Shown piece by piece: positions 1 to 10,023 of a DNA stretch of 64,000 nucleotides (position 1 is the stretch's first letter; every line of letters begins with the position of its first letter). Made by a program: the position numbers and the translations under genes. Source of the DNA: Synechococcus sp. J7-Johnson. GTDB taxonomy: Bacteria; Cyanobacteriota; Cyanobacteriia; PCC-6307; Cyanobiaceae. Below the pieces are notes generated by a model. It made no database searches. It worked only from the letters and a program-made list of their open reading frames with translations, and was not told the DNA's origin. The stretch is from assembly GCF_024345795.1 (NCBI RefSeq), contig NZ_JAGQBU010000002.1:62001-126000 (forward strand), written 5' to 3'.

Positions 1-1022
1 CTGTACGGGGAGGGCATCAGCAGGGCCTGCACCTGCCCGGGCCCGAGAGCCGCCGCGGCGATCACGGCCACGAGGGCCGAGTCGATGCCGCCGCTCAACC
101 CCAGCACCACCTGCTGGAAGCCGCATTTGCGGGCATAGTCGTGCACCCCAAGCACCAGCACCCGGAACAGCTGCTCCATGGGCGCTGGCAGTGGCTGAGG
201 CGGCAGCGCGGTGGAGGCTGGGGTCGCTGGGGCTGTTCCCCGGGGTGCGGGCTCCCAGAGGTCGAGGGCCACCTGGGCACAGGGCAGCTGGCGCAGCACC
301 CGCGCCTGGGGATCGATCACGAAGCTGCCCCCGTCGAAGACCAGCTCGTCGTTGCCCCCAACCTGGTTCACGTACACCACCGGACAGCCCAGCCGGGCTG
401 CTGCCGCTGCCGCCAGCTGCAGACGCAGCTCCAGTTTGCCCTGGGCGAACGGGGAGGCGGAGAGGTTCAGCAGCAGATCGGGACGCTGGCACGCCAGCTC
501 GGCGATCGGGTCGGCGCCTGCCAGCCGGTGGCCCTGCACCCGCTCCTCCACCCAGAGGTCTTCGCAGATGGTGAGCCCCAGGCGCCAGACCCGCCCTGCC
601 TCACGCCACTCCAGCAGGCAGGCGTGATCACCGGGCTGGAAGTAGCGCCGTTCATCGAAGACGTCGTAGCTGGGCAGCAGCCGCTTGCGTGCCACTATCC
701 GCCAGCTGCCCCGTTGCACCAGCGCAACGGCGTTGTACAACCCCGGCAGCTCGCGACCGGCAATCGGATCCACCAGGCCCAGCAGCAGGCCGAGCTCCGG
801 CGGCAGCTCGGCAGCGAGGGCCTCGAGCACCCGCCCTTGCTCCTGCAGCAGGGAGGGGCGCAAGAGGAGGTCTCGCGGGGGGTAACCCCAGAGCGAGAGC
901 TCGGGGGTGATTACGAGATCGGCGCCCGCAGCCGCTGCGCGCTGGCTGTGCTCCAGCAGCTGGGCGGAGTTGCCGCGCAGATCCCCCACGAGGGGATTGA
1001 TCTGAGCCAGGGCAAGACGCAT
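1..1022 (-). CDS. nadE: Glutamine-dependent NAD+ synthase (3' end outside window)
   Basis: Makes NAD+ from nicotinate adenine dinucleotide, ATP and glutamine, the last step of NAD synthesis. About 340 N-terminal residues are visible. The N-terminal nitrilase-type glutaminase domain carries the catalytic triad Glu41 ([10 protein letters not shown]), Lys113 and Cys153 (LTICEDLW). A linker near residues 255-280 leads to the synthetase domain with the ATP-pyrophosphatase motif LSGGIDS at about residues 309-315. The gene then runs off the window at base 1. The ATG at 1022 overlaps the stop of nadD as ATGA, so both NAD-synthesis genes are translationally coupled. Confidence 0.96.
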   Translation of the reverse strand, partial: MRLALAQINPLVGDLRGNSAQLLEHSQRAAAAGADLVITPELSLWGYPPRDLLLRPSLLQEQGRVLEALAAELPPELGLLLGLVDPIAGRELPGLYNAVALVQRGSWRIVARKRLLPSYDVFDERRYFQPGDHACLLEWREAGRVWRLGLTICEDLWVEERVQGHRLAGADPIAELACQRPDLLLNLSASPFAQGKLELRLQLAAAAAARLGCPVVYVNQVGGNDELVFDGGSFVIDPQARVLRQLPCAQVALDLWEPAPRGTAPATPASTALPPQPLPAPMEQLFRVLVLGVHDYARKCGFQQVVLGLSGGIDSALVAVIAAAALGPGQVQALLMPSPY

Positions 1023-1636
1023 CAGCGCAGGGGAGGACGGCTGGCCTGACAGGTGCGCAGACCATAGAGATTCTGCTCCAGCAACACCGGCCAGAGTTCT
1101 GGCGGCACCAGTTGCGGGTCGGGGTGGCGACGGATCGCGGAGCTGGCTGTGGCCGGAATCTCCAGGGGCAGCACTTCCACCCGTCCACCCAGGTGGTTCA
1201 GCTGCTCGATCTGCAGGGAGTCGAGCGGCCAGCCCAGCCTCGGCACCACCGCCAGACGGCAACGGTGCAGGATCTCATCCGCCGCGTACCAGCGCTGGAT
1301 CTGGGGAAGCAGGTCGCTGCCCACCACGAACACCAGCTCCGCATCGGGCCACTGTTGCGCCGCCCGCTTCAAGGTGTCCAGGGCCCTGGGGCTGCTCAGG
1401 CTCTGGTCGAGGCGCAGCCTGGGACTCTCCAGGCTCTCCACCACCGCCTCGAGCAGGGCTGCCCGCACGGCCAGGGGTGCCCCATGGGTCTTGAAGGGGT
1501 TGTCGCTGGCCCAGGTCCTCACCATGGGGTAGTGCCTTGTGAGCCCCGCCAGGAGGGTGCGGTGGCCGAGGGTCGGTGGATCGGCGCTGGTTCCGAACAG
1601 GGCCACCAAGGCCGGCTGGCCGGCTGATTCACTCAC
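1022..1636 (-). CDS. nadD: Nicotinate-nucleotide adenylyltransferase
   Basis: Adenylates nicotinate mononucleotide to NaAD, the substrate of the NadE encoded next. The 204-residue protein has the nucleotidyltransferase signature near residues 14-25 ([12 protein letters not shown], with the GH of the GxFxPxHxGH motif). Near the C-terminus TASSAIRR matches the second family motif, usually ISSTxIR. I chose the GTG at 1636 because it overlaps the stop of the upstream GTPase gene as GTGA; longer in-frame versions would lie inside that gene. The stop overlaps the nadE start. Both overlaps suggest one polycistronic message. Confidence 0.92.
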   Translation of the reverse strand: MSESAGQPALVALFGTSADPPTLGHRTLLAGLTRHYPMVRTWASDNPFKTHGAPLAVRAALLEAVVESLESPRLRLDQSLSSPRALDTLKRAAQQWPDAELVFVVGSDLLPQIQRWYAADEILHRCRLAVVPRLGWPLDSLQIEQLNHLGGRVEVLPLEIPATASSAIRRHPDPQLVPPELWPVLLEQNLYGLRTCQASRPPLR

Positions 1637-2961
1637 GGCAGCAGGCTGGCATTCACCGCCTCTCGGCCTTCCAGCTGCCACTGCTGCAGCCATAGACGCG
1701 CCTGGGGGTCATGGCGTCCCAGGCGGCGCAGCAGCGCCCCGGGTCGGGCCCGGCCGCGCTGGGCCCCGTTCAACAGGGCGGCAGCGGCCAGCTTCCCCGT
1801 CTGGCGTGTGGTCTGGATCGCCAGGGCCGCCTGGGCCAGGGCCACCGGTGCCGCCGGAGCCAGGGACAGCCCGGCGGTGGCCGGCGCCGCCAGCAGCAGC
1901 AGTTGGCGCACGGCTCCAAGCAGCAGTTGCAGGGCCAGCTGGGCGGCCCCCAGCAAGGCGCTGTGGCTGGAGAGACGGCCCAGAAGTGCCCTGGCCTGGG
2001 GCCCACTCAGCGGCAGCCCGTAGAGCTCGCAGAGCTGCAGTACCAAGGCCGTGTCCAGGGCCAGCCCACCGGTCAGATCCAGAAGAATCAGCGGGTTGGC
2101 GGCCACGCCCGTGGCCTTGAGGGCTGCGAAACGTCCGATCAACGTCTGGGCCTGGCGGCGGTGCTGCTGCAGTCGCCAGTGCGAGAGACGCTGGTTGAAG
2201 CGATCTCCGGCCGCGAGGGCATTGAGGGCCAGCAACAGCTCCCCATGGGCCTTGAGCAGCCCTCTGAGCCTCGTGCGCAGGGGCTCCACTTGCGGCGGCA
2301 GCTGCTCGCTGCGCACCCTGCCATCGGGGCGCAGCACCCCTCCCCTGGGCGCCGCGGCAACGGTCACCAGCTCCAGCTCACGGGCGGCTGCGGGAAGCCG
2401 GCTGCGGATGCTGGCCAGCAGGGCTTTTCGCTCTCCCTCGGGCCAGCCGTCGATGCGGTTCACCACCAGCAGCAGGGGTTTGCCCGAGCTCAGCAACAGC
2501 TGCACCGCGTCGGCTTCCACCCGGCTGAGGTCGCCGTCGAGCACAACCAGCACCAGATCAGCCCCCAGGGCCACCCGGGCGGCCAGGCGTTGCCGGGCTG
2601 CGGCGGCCACCTCATCGATGCCAGGTGTATCCACCAGCTGCACCTGCAGCGGCCCGGCCATGGCCCCGGACCAGAGTTGCCGCTGCTGCGCTCTCGTGGA
2701 GCCATGGGCCAGATCGGTGGCGAAACGGGGCTCCCCCAGCAGGGCATTGAGCAGGCTCGATTTGCCCACTCCCACCCGGCCGAGAACGGCCACATGCGCC
2801 TCCCGGCGCCGTAGCCGCTCCAGCTGGCGATCAAAGGCGGCCAGTTCCGGCCCCAGGCTGGTGCGCTCCCGGGGACTCAGAGACAGTTGGCCGCGCCAGC
2901 GCAGCAGCAGCTGCTCACAACGCTCGAGGATCGGCGGCGGAGCCATGGCCGTTGCGGTCAT
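1633..2961 (-). CDS. DUF697-type P-loop GTPase, probably membrane associated
   Basis: A 442-residue GTPase of the Era/TrmE superfamily with Walker A GRVGVGKS at 61-68, G3 DTPG at 111-114 and G4 NRID at 168-171. The C-terminal half (about 260-400) is rich in Leu, Ala and Gly and resembles the hydrophobic region of DUF697 proteins. Several cyanobacterial genomes carry such GTPases, but their cellular role is not settled. The ATG at 2961 overlaps the stop of the CNNM gene as ATGA, which favours it over an ATG 36 nt further upstream. The downstream overlap is with nadD. Confidence 0.82.
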   Translation of the reverse strand: MTATAMAPPPILERCEQLLLRWRGQLSLSPRERTSLGPELAAFDRQLERLRRREAHVAVLGRVGVGKSSLLNALLGEPRFATDLAHGSTRAQQRQLWSGAMAGPLQVQLVDTPGIDEVAAAARQRLAARVALGADLVLVVLDGDLSRVEADAVQLLLSSGKPLLLVVNRIDGWPEGERKALLASIRSRLPAAARELELVTVAAAPRGGVLRPDGRVRSEQLPPQVEPLRTRLRGLLKAHGELLLALNALAAGDRFNQRLSHWRLQQHRRQAQTLIGRFAALKATGVAANPLILLDLTGGLALDTALVLQLCELYGLPLSGPQARALLGRLSSHSALLGAAQLALQLLLGAVRQLLLLAAPATAGLSLAPAAPVALAQAALAIQTTRQTGKLAAAALLNGAQRGRARPGALLRRLGRHDPQARLWLQQWQLEGREAVNASLLP

Positions 2962-3971
2962 CCCTGGGCCTCCCCGACGGGTTGGGGACGTCGCCACCAG
3001 CCCGCCAGCACAGCCAGCACGGCGTCGGCACCGATCACGCCGACGAACCCCCCGAATTCATCCACCACCACCCGCACCGAATGGCTGCTGCGGCGGAAGG
3101 CTGTCAGCAGCCGATCGGCGCGGATCATTTCGGGGACGAACTCCACCGGTTCTGTGAGGCTGAGGGCGCTGTCTAGGCCGCGGCCCTCCACCAGGGCCAC
3201 CAGCAGGCTCTCGCGGCTGGCCACCCCCAGCACCTCATCCACCTCCTCGCCGAGCACCACCCACCAGCCAGCGCTGTTGGTGAGCAGCAGATCGCGCACG
3301 CTCTCCAGGGGGGCATGGCCCGACACCGTCGGTGCCGCCACCCGCGGCACCATCAGATCCCGGGCGGTGAGGTCGTTGAGCTGAAACACCTTGGCGATCA
3401 TCGCCGCCTCGTCGGCTTCGATCTGGCCCTTCTGGGACCCGAGGCGGGCCAGCAGGCGGATCTCCTCTTCGTCGGTGGTGAGTTCGCTCTCGGCGGTGAT
3501 CGCCGGCATGATCCGCTCCAGCAGGATCACCAGCGGCAGCATCAGCCGCAGCAGCAGGCTCACCGCCGCGGCGCTCGCCAGCGACAACGGCAGCGCCAGG
3601 CGGCTGCCCACGGCCTTGGGAAGGATCTCCCCGAGCATGATCACCAGCACCGTCAGCCCCACGGAGAAGAGGGGGATGGCCACCCGGTCGACGCCGAGCT
3701 TGGAGAACACCCAGCCGGCGTAGCTGCCCAGCATCAGGCTGCCGAAGATGTTGAAGCCGTTGTTGAGGATCACCAGCACGGCCAGGGCGCGGCCCATGCG
3801 GTTCTTCAGGGCCAGCAGTGCCCTGGCCCCCCTCACTCGCCTCGGCCGACTGGCCAGTTCGTGCACGCGCAGGGGGTTGACCGTGAGCAGGGCCGCCTCC
3901 ACTCCGGAGCAAAGGGCCGAGCCGATCAGGATGACCACCACCAAGGCCGCCAGACCCAGGAGCTCATTCAT
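2958..3971 (-). CDS. CNNM/CorC-type membrane protein with CBS pair
   Basis: A 337-residue membrane protein. Residues 1-185 form the DUF21/CNNM transmembrane domain, with hydrophobic helices and the conserved GEILPKAVGSR stretch. After it come two CBS motifs (about 205-325) that usually sense adenosine nucleotides. The family includes Mg2+ or Co2+ exporters and proteins annotated as hemolysin-like, but the transported ion cannot be read from sequence. It is the first gene of the minus-strand set ending in nadE. It diverges from pepP, leaving 84 bp for both promoters. Confidence 0.86.
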   Translation of the reverse strand: MNELLGLAALVVVILIGSALCSGVEAALLTVNPLRVHELASRPRRVRGARALLALKNRMGRALAVLVILNNGFNIFGSLMLGSYAGWVFSKLGVDRVAIPLFSVGLTVLVIMLGEILPKAVGSRLALPLSLASAAAVSLLLRLMLPLVILLERIMPAITAESELTTDEEEIRLLARLGSQKGQIEADEAAMIAKVFQLNDLTARDLMVPRVAAPTVSGHAPLESVRDLLLTNSAGWWVVLGEEVDEVLGVASRESLLVALVEGRGLDSALSLTEPVEFVPEMIRADRLLTAFRRSSHSVRVVVDEFGGFVGVIGADAVLAVLAGWWRRPQPVGEAQG

Positions 3972-4055
3972 CGGGGTGTCGTCGCGGCCGATCGCGGCAT
4001 GGGAGCACGTTCATTCAATGGGGTATGCCATCTTCTCGCTAGAGGCGTTGTCCCC

Positions 4056-5346
4056 ATGGTGATCCCCCAGACCGAGTTCCACCAGCGTCGTGTGCGTTTC
4101 CTGGAGGCCCTGGGGGGTGCGGCGGCCGTGATTCCGGCGGCAGCGCTGGTGCGTCACCACGCCGATGTGGAGTACCCCTTCCGCCAGCAGAGCGACTTCT
4201 GGTACCTCACCGGCTTCGATGAGCCGGGGGCCGTAGCCCTCTTCCTGCCCCACCAGAGCGACAACCCCTTCGTGCTGTTTGTAGAGCCCAGGGATCCCTC
4301 CGCCGAAGTGTGGAATGGCTTCCGCTGGGGCTGCGAGGGGGCGGTGGAGCACTTCGGTGCCGATCTGGCCCATCCCCGCGCCGAGCTGGCTTCCCGCCTC
4401 TCCGACTACCTCCAGGGCGCCGAAGGGATCGCCTTCCGCGTGGGCCGCGACGCCACCGTGGAGCCCCTGGTGCTCCAGGCCTGGGGCCAGCAACTCGATC
4501 GTGCGCCGCGCACAGGACGGGCGGCCCTGGGCCTGGTGGCCCCTTGCCCGATCCTGCAGGACATGCGCCTGCGCAAGAGCCCGGCCGAACTGGATCGGCT
4601 GCGGGAGGCCGCGCGGATCTCCGCCGAAGCCCATGAACGCGCCCGGGAGGTGGCCCGTCCGGGGCTGAGCGAGCGCCAGATCCAGGCGGTGATCGAGCAG
4701 CATTTCCTCGAGCAGGGCGCTCGCGGTCCGGCCTATGGCTCGATCGTGGCCGGCGGCGATAACGCCTGCGTGCTGCACTACACCCGCAACGATGCCCTGC
4801 TGCGGGATGGGGACCTGCTGCTGATCGACGCCGGCTGCAGCGTGTCGGACTACTACAACGGCGACATCACCCGCACCTTCCCGGTCAGTGGCCGCTTCAG
4901 CGGCGAACAGCGAGCCCTTTACGAGCTGGTGCTCGAGGCCCAGCTGGCGGCGATCGCCACCGTGGCTCCAGGCGCCGACGCCGAGCAGGTCCACGGCGCG
5001 GCCCTGCGGGTGCTGGTGGAGGGCTTACGGGAGCTCGGGCTGCTGAGTGGGTCGATCGACGAGCTGATCGAGCAGGGCTCTTACCGACATCTCTACATGC
5101 ACCGCACCGGCCACTGGCTGGGTCTCGATGTCCACGACGTCGGCGCCTACCGCCTCGGTGAACATCCCCAGCCGCTCGAGCCGGGCATGGTCCTTACGGT
5201 GGAGCCCGGGCTCTACGTGAGCGACCGCCTGGCAGTGCCGGAGGGCCAGCCTCAGATCGAAGAACGCTGGAAGGGGATCGGTATCCGCATCGAAGACGAT
5301 GTGGCCGTGACCGAGGTGGGCCATGAGGTGCTCACCGCCGCCGCCC

Positions 5347-5375
<29 letters not shown>
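4056..5375 (+). CDS. pepP: Xaa-Pro aminopeptidase (M24B)
   Basis: Removes N-terminal residues preceding proline. The 439-residue protein has the N-terminal aminopeptidase P domain (about 1-150, with DVEYPFRQQSDFWYLTGFDEP) and a pita-bread M24 domain. All five metal ligands are recognisable: Asp in LLIDAGC, Asp in NGDITRTFP, His in HRTGHWLGLDVHD, Glu in TVEPGLYV and Glu in GIRIEDD. The ATG at 4056 gives the usual family length; the frame stays open far upstream but without similarity. Its 3' end overlaps the convergent HAD gene by 29 bp. Confidence 0.94.
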
Positions 5376-6700
<1,325 letters not shown>

Positions 6701-6738
6701 TCGGTGTCACAGATGGACTGAGTGTTCCATCAGCAGGG

Positions 6739-6760
6739 CGCCCCGCATGGGGCGTTTTTT
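6739..6760 (+). terminator. Rho-independent terminator after PSRP-3
   Basis: A CGCCCC / GGGGCG stem with the loop GCAT is followed by six Ts (6755-6760). It lies 38 bp past the PSRP-3 stop. There is no T tract on the other side, so it is not expected to end the minus-strand signalling genes. Confidence 0.85.
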
Positions 6761-6810
6761 GTGCCCATCGTCGCAGCTGCCGGCATCGACAATCTGGTGA
6801 GGGACCACAA

Positions 6811-7875
6811 CTAACGGGGCTTGACCACCCCCGCGAAGTCGCTGGCGGTGATCAGGGCGGGAGTGGTGGCGGTGTCGACGCTGAAACGGCGGCTCTCGGT
6901 CTGGACTCTGCCATCGGGGTAGACGAAGGTCACCAGTCCCTGGAGGGTGACGGTTGAGCCGTCCTGGCTGGTTTCCTGCAGATTGGACACGCTCACCTGC
7001 TCAAACTGTTCGAAGAAGGCGGGATCGAACTGATCGGCCGCAGCTCCCCCGAAGAAGCGGCGGGCCTGGTCGTAGGTCTTGCTGCTGAGAGCGGCATAGA
7101 GGCCCTGAACGCTGGCGATCGCCTGGTCGGTGTTGGCCGGCGGCGGCTGTGGCGCTGTGATTGGCTCCGGTTCCGGCAGGCTCGGTTCCTGGGGTGGTGT
7201 GGCTGGTTTCTCAGCGGTCGTTGGTGATTCCGATCTGGGCCTGGGGGTGGAGGGGCTTTCCACCGTGCTGGGCGGGGACTTCTGAAGCAGCACCACGGCG
7301 CCCACCAGGGCTACCGCCAGGCCGCCGGTGAGGAAGGCGAGAACACCGAGCAGGGCGTTGCTGCCCCCGCCTCGCCTGGCCGGAGCCTGCAGGGGTGGAG
7401 TGGCAGGAGGTTGGAGGGGAGTCACAGGAGCTGGCACTGCAGATCTGCGCGCTGCCTTAATCCGTGCAGCCGTGTTGGGCATGGCTGCCGCTGGGGCTGA
7501 GCTGGGGGCTGGGGCTGAGCTAGGGGCTGGGATTGAGGTTGAGGATGAGCTTGAAACGTCCTTGGGCGGCAGGCCGATCAATCCCCCCACCACGCTCTGC
7601 ATGCGCTGGCAGATGGCGGGATTGAACACCTCCTCCAGTTCCTGCATCAGCCTGGGCAGCAGCCGCGTATCGGAGAGGGGCGGGCTCTGGCTGGCCGCAC
7701 TGGCGAAGGCGGCTGAGAGCACCAGATGGCGCAGGGCCGGCAGCAGCTTGATCTGCTCCTCGCCACAGAGGTCTCCGGCCAGCGCCTGTAAACGACGGCC
7801 CTCGGCGCCGCGGCCGCGCTGGAGGTCGCTGAGCACCTGCTGCCTGAGGGCGGCTCCGAGCTGGTGGTCGTTCAT
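6811..7875 (-). CDS. Single-pass membrane protein of unknown function in the kinase/phosphatase cluster
   Basis: I do not recognise a named family. The 354-residue protein has a helical N-terminal region (1-105), a Ser/Pro/Ala linker containing a short APAPSS repeat, one transmembrane helix at about 173-197, a Pro/Glu-rich linker (200-250) and a compact C-terminal domain (about 250-350). The pattern of the last domain (VQGLYAALSSKTYDQARRFF, then beta strands) suggests an NTF2-like fold, which often ends bacterial signalling proteins; this is a guess. The ATG at 7875 overlaps the PP2C stop as ATGA. It is the last gene of the signalling operon. Confidence 0.8.
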   Translation of the reverse strand: MNDHQLGAALRQQVLSDLQRGRGAEGRRLQALAGDLCGEEQIKLLPALRHLVLSAAFASAASQSPPLSDTRLLPRLMQELEEVFNPAICQRMQSVVGGLIGLPPKDVSSSSSTSIPAPSSAPAPSSAPAAAMPNTAARIKAARRSAVPAPVTPLQPPATPPLQAPARRGGGSNALLGVLAFLTGGLAVALVGAVVLLQKSPPSTVESPSTPRPRSESPTTAEKPATPPQEPSLPEPEPITAPQPPPANTDQAIASVQGLYAALSSKTYDQARRFFGGAAADQFDPAFFEQFEQVSVSNLQETSQDGSTVTLQGLVTFVYPDGRVQTESRRFSVDTATTPALITASDFAGVVKPR

Positions 7876-9221
7876 CGGTCGGGGAGATCAGGGATGGTCG
7901 GGGGTTGCCATTGACGCTGCAGGGCAGCAGCCAGGAGTGGGCAGAGACCGAGAGCCGTGAGGGCCTCCCCCTGCACCATCCCACCTGAGGCGGGATCGAA
8001 GCTGCTGGCGATCAGGGCCCCGAGAGGATCCAGATCGGCCGCGTCAAGCAAGGGCGGGGCTGTGAGGCGCCCTTGGCGCAGATCCGTGAACTGGCTGCGC
8101 CGGTTGCTGAGGGTGCCGGCGATGGCGTTGGCGGGGCCCTGGCAGAGCTGGTTGATCTGGCGCCGAACGGCTCTTGGGGGGGCAGGGGCCATGCCCGATT
8201 GCTGCAGCCAGTACCAGCCTGCCCCGAGGCCGGCGGTGGCCACCAGCAAGGCCCCGAGCAGCAAGGGTTTCTGGGCGCGAATGGTCCTGGCCTGAATGGG
8301 CAGATCGCCAGGCGCTTTCTCCTCGCTGATGTTCTCCTCGCTGATGTTCACCTGGTTGGGGCTGAAGAGGCTGCCGTGCTGGGCCATCGCGACTGACACG
8401 TCGTCGCCGCTGCCTTCGCTGGTGATCTGATCCAGGTTCGCGGCCAGCACCTCGCTGGCTCCGGCGGCAGGGGTGGCGATCAGGTGAGCGGTGAGCAACA
8501 GAAAATCTGCGTCGGTGGCGCACGACTTGCGGATGCCATCGGTGCTCAGCAGCAGGCCGAAGCTGGCTTCTTGGTCCTCGATCGGCTCCAGTCCGCTGCG
8601 GAACAGCCCGGCGGCCTGCTCCAGGCAGAGGCTGCCTGTGGCCTCGCCGCCGCCATCCCCCGCCGTTTCCTCGCTGAGCAGTGCGGCCTGCCCATCAGCG
8701 CCCACCTGCACCAGGTCCCAGTCGCCCACACCGGTGTAACCCCACCAACGGGGGGCCATCACCACCAGCCCCAGGGTGGTGCCGTAGAGCCTTGGCACCT
8801 CGGACTCGGGCGTGGTGGCTTCAGAACAGGGAGCCTGATCCGGAGCTGAAGACAGGGCCGTGTGCCGCTGCCAGTGCTCCCGCACCAGAGCCAACCAGCG
8901 GCTGTGCATCCGTTGGGGCAGCTCCGACGCCAGCCAGTGGGCCCATGTGTCAAGCCCCGGTGCCTGTGCGCCCTGCAGGTCCCAGAGGCCCAGGTGCTCC
9001 GCCATCACCTGCAGGGCCAGGTCACAGGCGAGGGAACTGCCAACGTCGCTGAGGAGGTAGTGCTCACCGCCGTGGCCATCGGCCACCGCCATCACCTGCA
9101 CGGGCTGGCCATCCCGGCTGCGGTATCGGCAGACGGCCACCGCGTCCTGGCAGGGGCGGCCCTGGCGCTGGTGGGCCGCGCCGACGCGCCTGGCCTGGAG
9201 AGCTGGCCTCCAGCCGCTCAC
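7872..9221 (-). CDS. PP2C-family protein phosphatase with C-terminal membrane anchor
   Basis: Predicted Mn2+/Mg2+-dependent Ser/Thr phosphatase, 449 residues. The PP2C metal-binding aspartates are present: Asp26 (CQDAVAV), Asp48 in VADGHGG, Asp228 in STDGI and Asp273/274 in GSGDDVSVA. A transmembrane segment lies at about 319-338, and a roughly 100-residue tail follows it, so the catalytic domain should be cytoplasmic. I chose the GTG at 9221 because it overlaps the stop of the vWA gene as GTGA. In this context it is the likely counterpart of the kinase encoded at 10024-11358. Confidence 0.88.
   Translation of the reverse strand: MSGWRPALQARRVGAAHQRQGRPCQDAVAVCRYRSRDGQPVQVMAVADGHGGEHYLLSDVGSSLACDLALQVMAEHLGLWDLQGAQAPGLDTWAHWLASELPQRMHSRWLALVREHWQRHTALSSAPDQAPCSEATTPESEVPRLYGTTLGLVVMAPRWWGYTGVGDWDLVQVGADGQAALLSEETAGDGGGEATGSLCLEQAAGLFRSGLEPIEDQEASFGLLLSTDGIRKSCATDADFLLLTAHLIATPAAGASEVLAANLDQITSEGSGDDVSVAMAQHGSLFSPNQVNISEENISEEKAPGDLPIQARTIRAQKPLLLGALLVATAGLGAGWYWLQQSGMAPAPPRAVRRQINQLCQGPANAIAGTLSNRRSQFTDLRQGRLTAPPLLDAADLDPLGALIASSFDPASGGMVQGEALTALGLCPLLAAALQRQWQPPTIPDLPDR
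8320..8349 (-). repeat. 15-bp tandem duplication inside the PP2C gene
   Basis: Two adjacent identical 15-bp units (8320-8334 and 8335-8349) encode NISEE twice in the linker between the phosphatase domain and the membrane helix. The duplication is in frame. Confidence 0.9.
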
Positions 9222-10000
9222 CACACCAGGGGACCGACGTCGTCGGTGGGATCCATCAGGGTGGGGGGCAGATCCGGCAGGGGGATGTTGGCCTGGGGCC
9301 CTGAGCCAGCCATGCGACTGGCGGGCATCGACGCGGCGCCCACCACGGCGGTGGAAGCCCACTGGATGTACTGGGCCAGGGAGGTGGCGCTGCTGGCCTG
9401 CAGGGGCCGGCGGGGCGAGCGGCCCGAGCGGTGCAGGGGCGTCTGCCCGCTGGCGCCAGGGATTTCACCAGCGGGCAAGCCGCCGCCGGGATCGCTGCCG
9501 ATGAACTGCTGCAACACCTCCGTGTCGGCGTCGTGGCCCATGGCGATGGCCAGGCGCACCGCCTTCTGGGCCCAGGGCTCACGCATCAGCCTGGCGAGGC
9601 CGGCGTCGAAGTCGTCGGTGGGCTGGCCATCGGAGATCAGCACGAGCACCGGCGGCAGGGCCCTCTCCTCCATCGGCGGCGACTGAAGCACCGCCGCCAC
9701 CAGCTCCAGTGCTTCGCCCATGGCCGTGATGCCTCCGGCCTGCAGATCCAGCCACTGCAGCTGCTGCACCTCTGTGGGCTGCTCCAGATGCCAGACGGCC
9801 CTGTCAGCAAAGCTCACGGCCCGCACCAGCACCCGCGCCTCCGGGTTCTGGCGAGCCACCTCGGCCATTCCCGGCAACGACTGACGAATCGCCTGATTGA
9901 GGGCCTGGATCTTGCCCTGGGCCGCCATTGAGCCGGAGCAGTCGCAGATGTAGATGAAATGCAGCGGCCGGTTGGCGAGCCTGACGTTGGGAAAGGGCAT
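9218..10000 (-). CDS. vWA domain protein (TerY-like)
   Basis: A 260-residue protein with a von Willebrand A domain. The MIDAS metal site is complete: DCSGS at 20-24, Thr92 in GGITAMG and Asp124 in LISDGQPTDD. The last 80 residues are Pro/Ser/Gly-rich and probably disordered. It lies between the kinase and PP2C genes, the arrangement known for TerY-type vWA proteins in the TerY-phosphorylation triad, where the vWA protein is thought to be a partner or target of the kinase. Its ATG is 23 bp from the kinase stop, and its stop overlaps the PP2C start. Confidence 0.88.
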   Translation of the reverse strand: MPFPNVRLANRPLHFIYICDCSGSMAAQGKIQALNQAIRQSLPGMAEVARQNPEARVLVRAVSFADRAVWHLEQPTEVQQLQWLDLQAGGITAMGEALELVAAVLQSPPMEERALPPVLVLISDGQPTDDFDAGLARLMREPWAQKAVRLAIAMGHDADTEVLQQFIGSDPGGGLPAGEIPGASGQTPLHRSGRSPRRPLQASSATSLAQYIQWASTAVVGAASMPASRMAGSGPQANIPLPDLPPTLMDPTDDVGPLVW

Positions 10001-10023
10001 CGGATCTTGGCTCGAGAGATGGC

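Noticed and set aside
1711-2814. 367-codon open frame opposite the GTPase gene
   Set aside because: Gln/Gly-rich shadow of a gene with intact G motifs on the minus strand.
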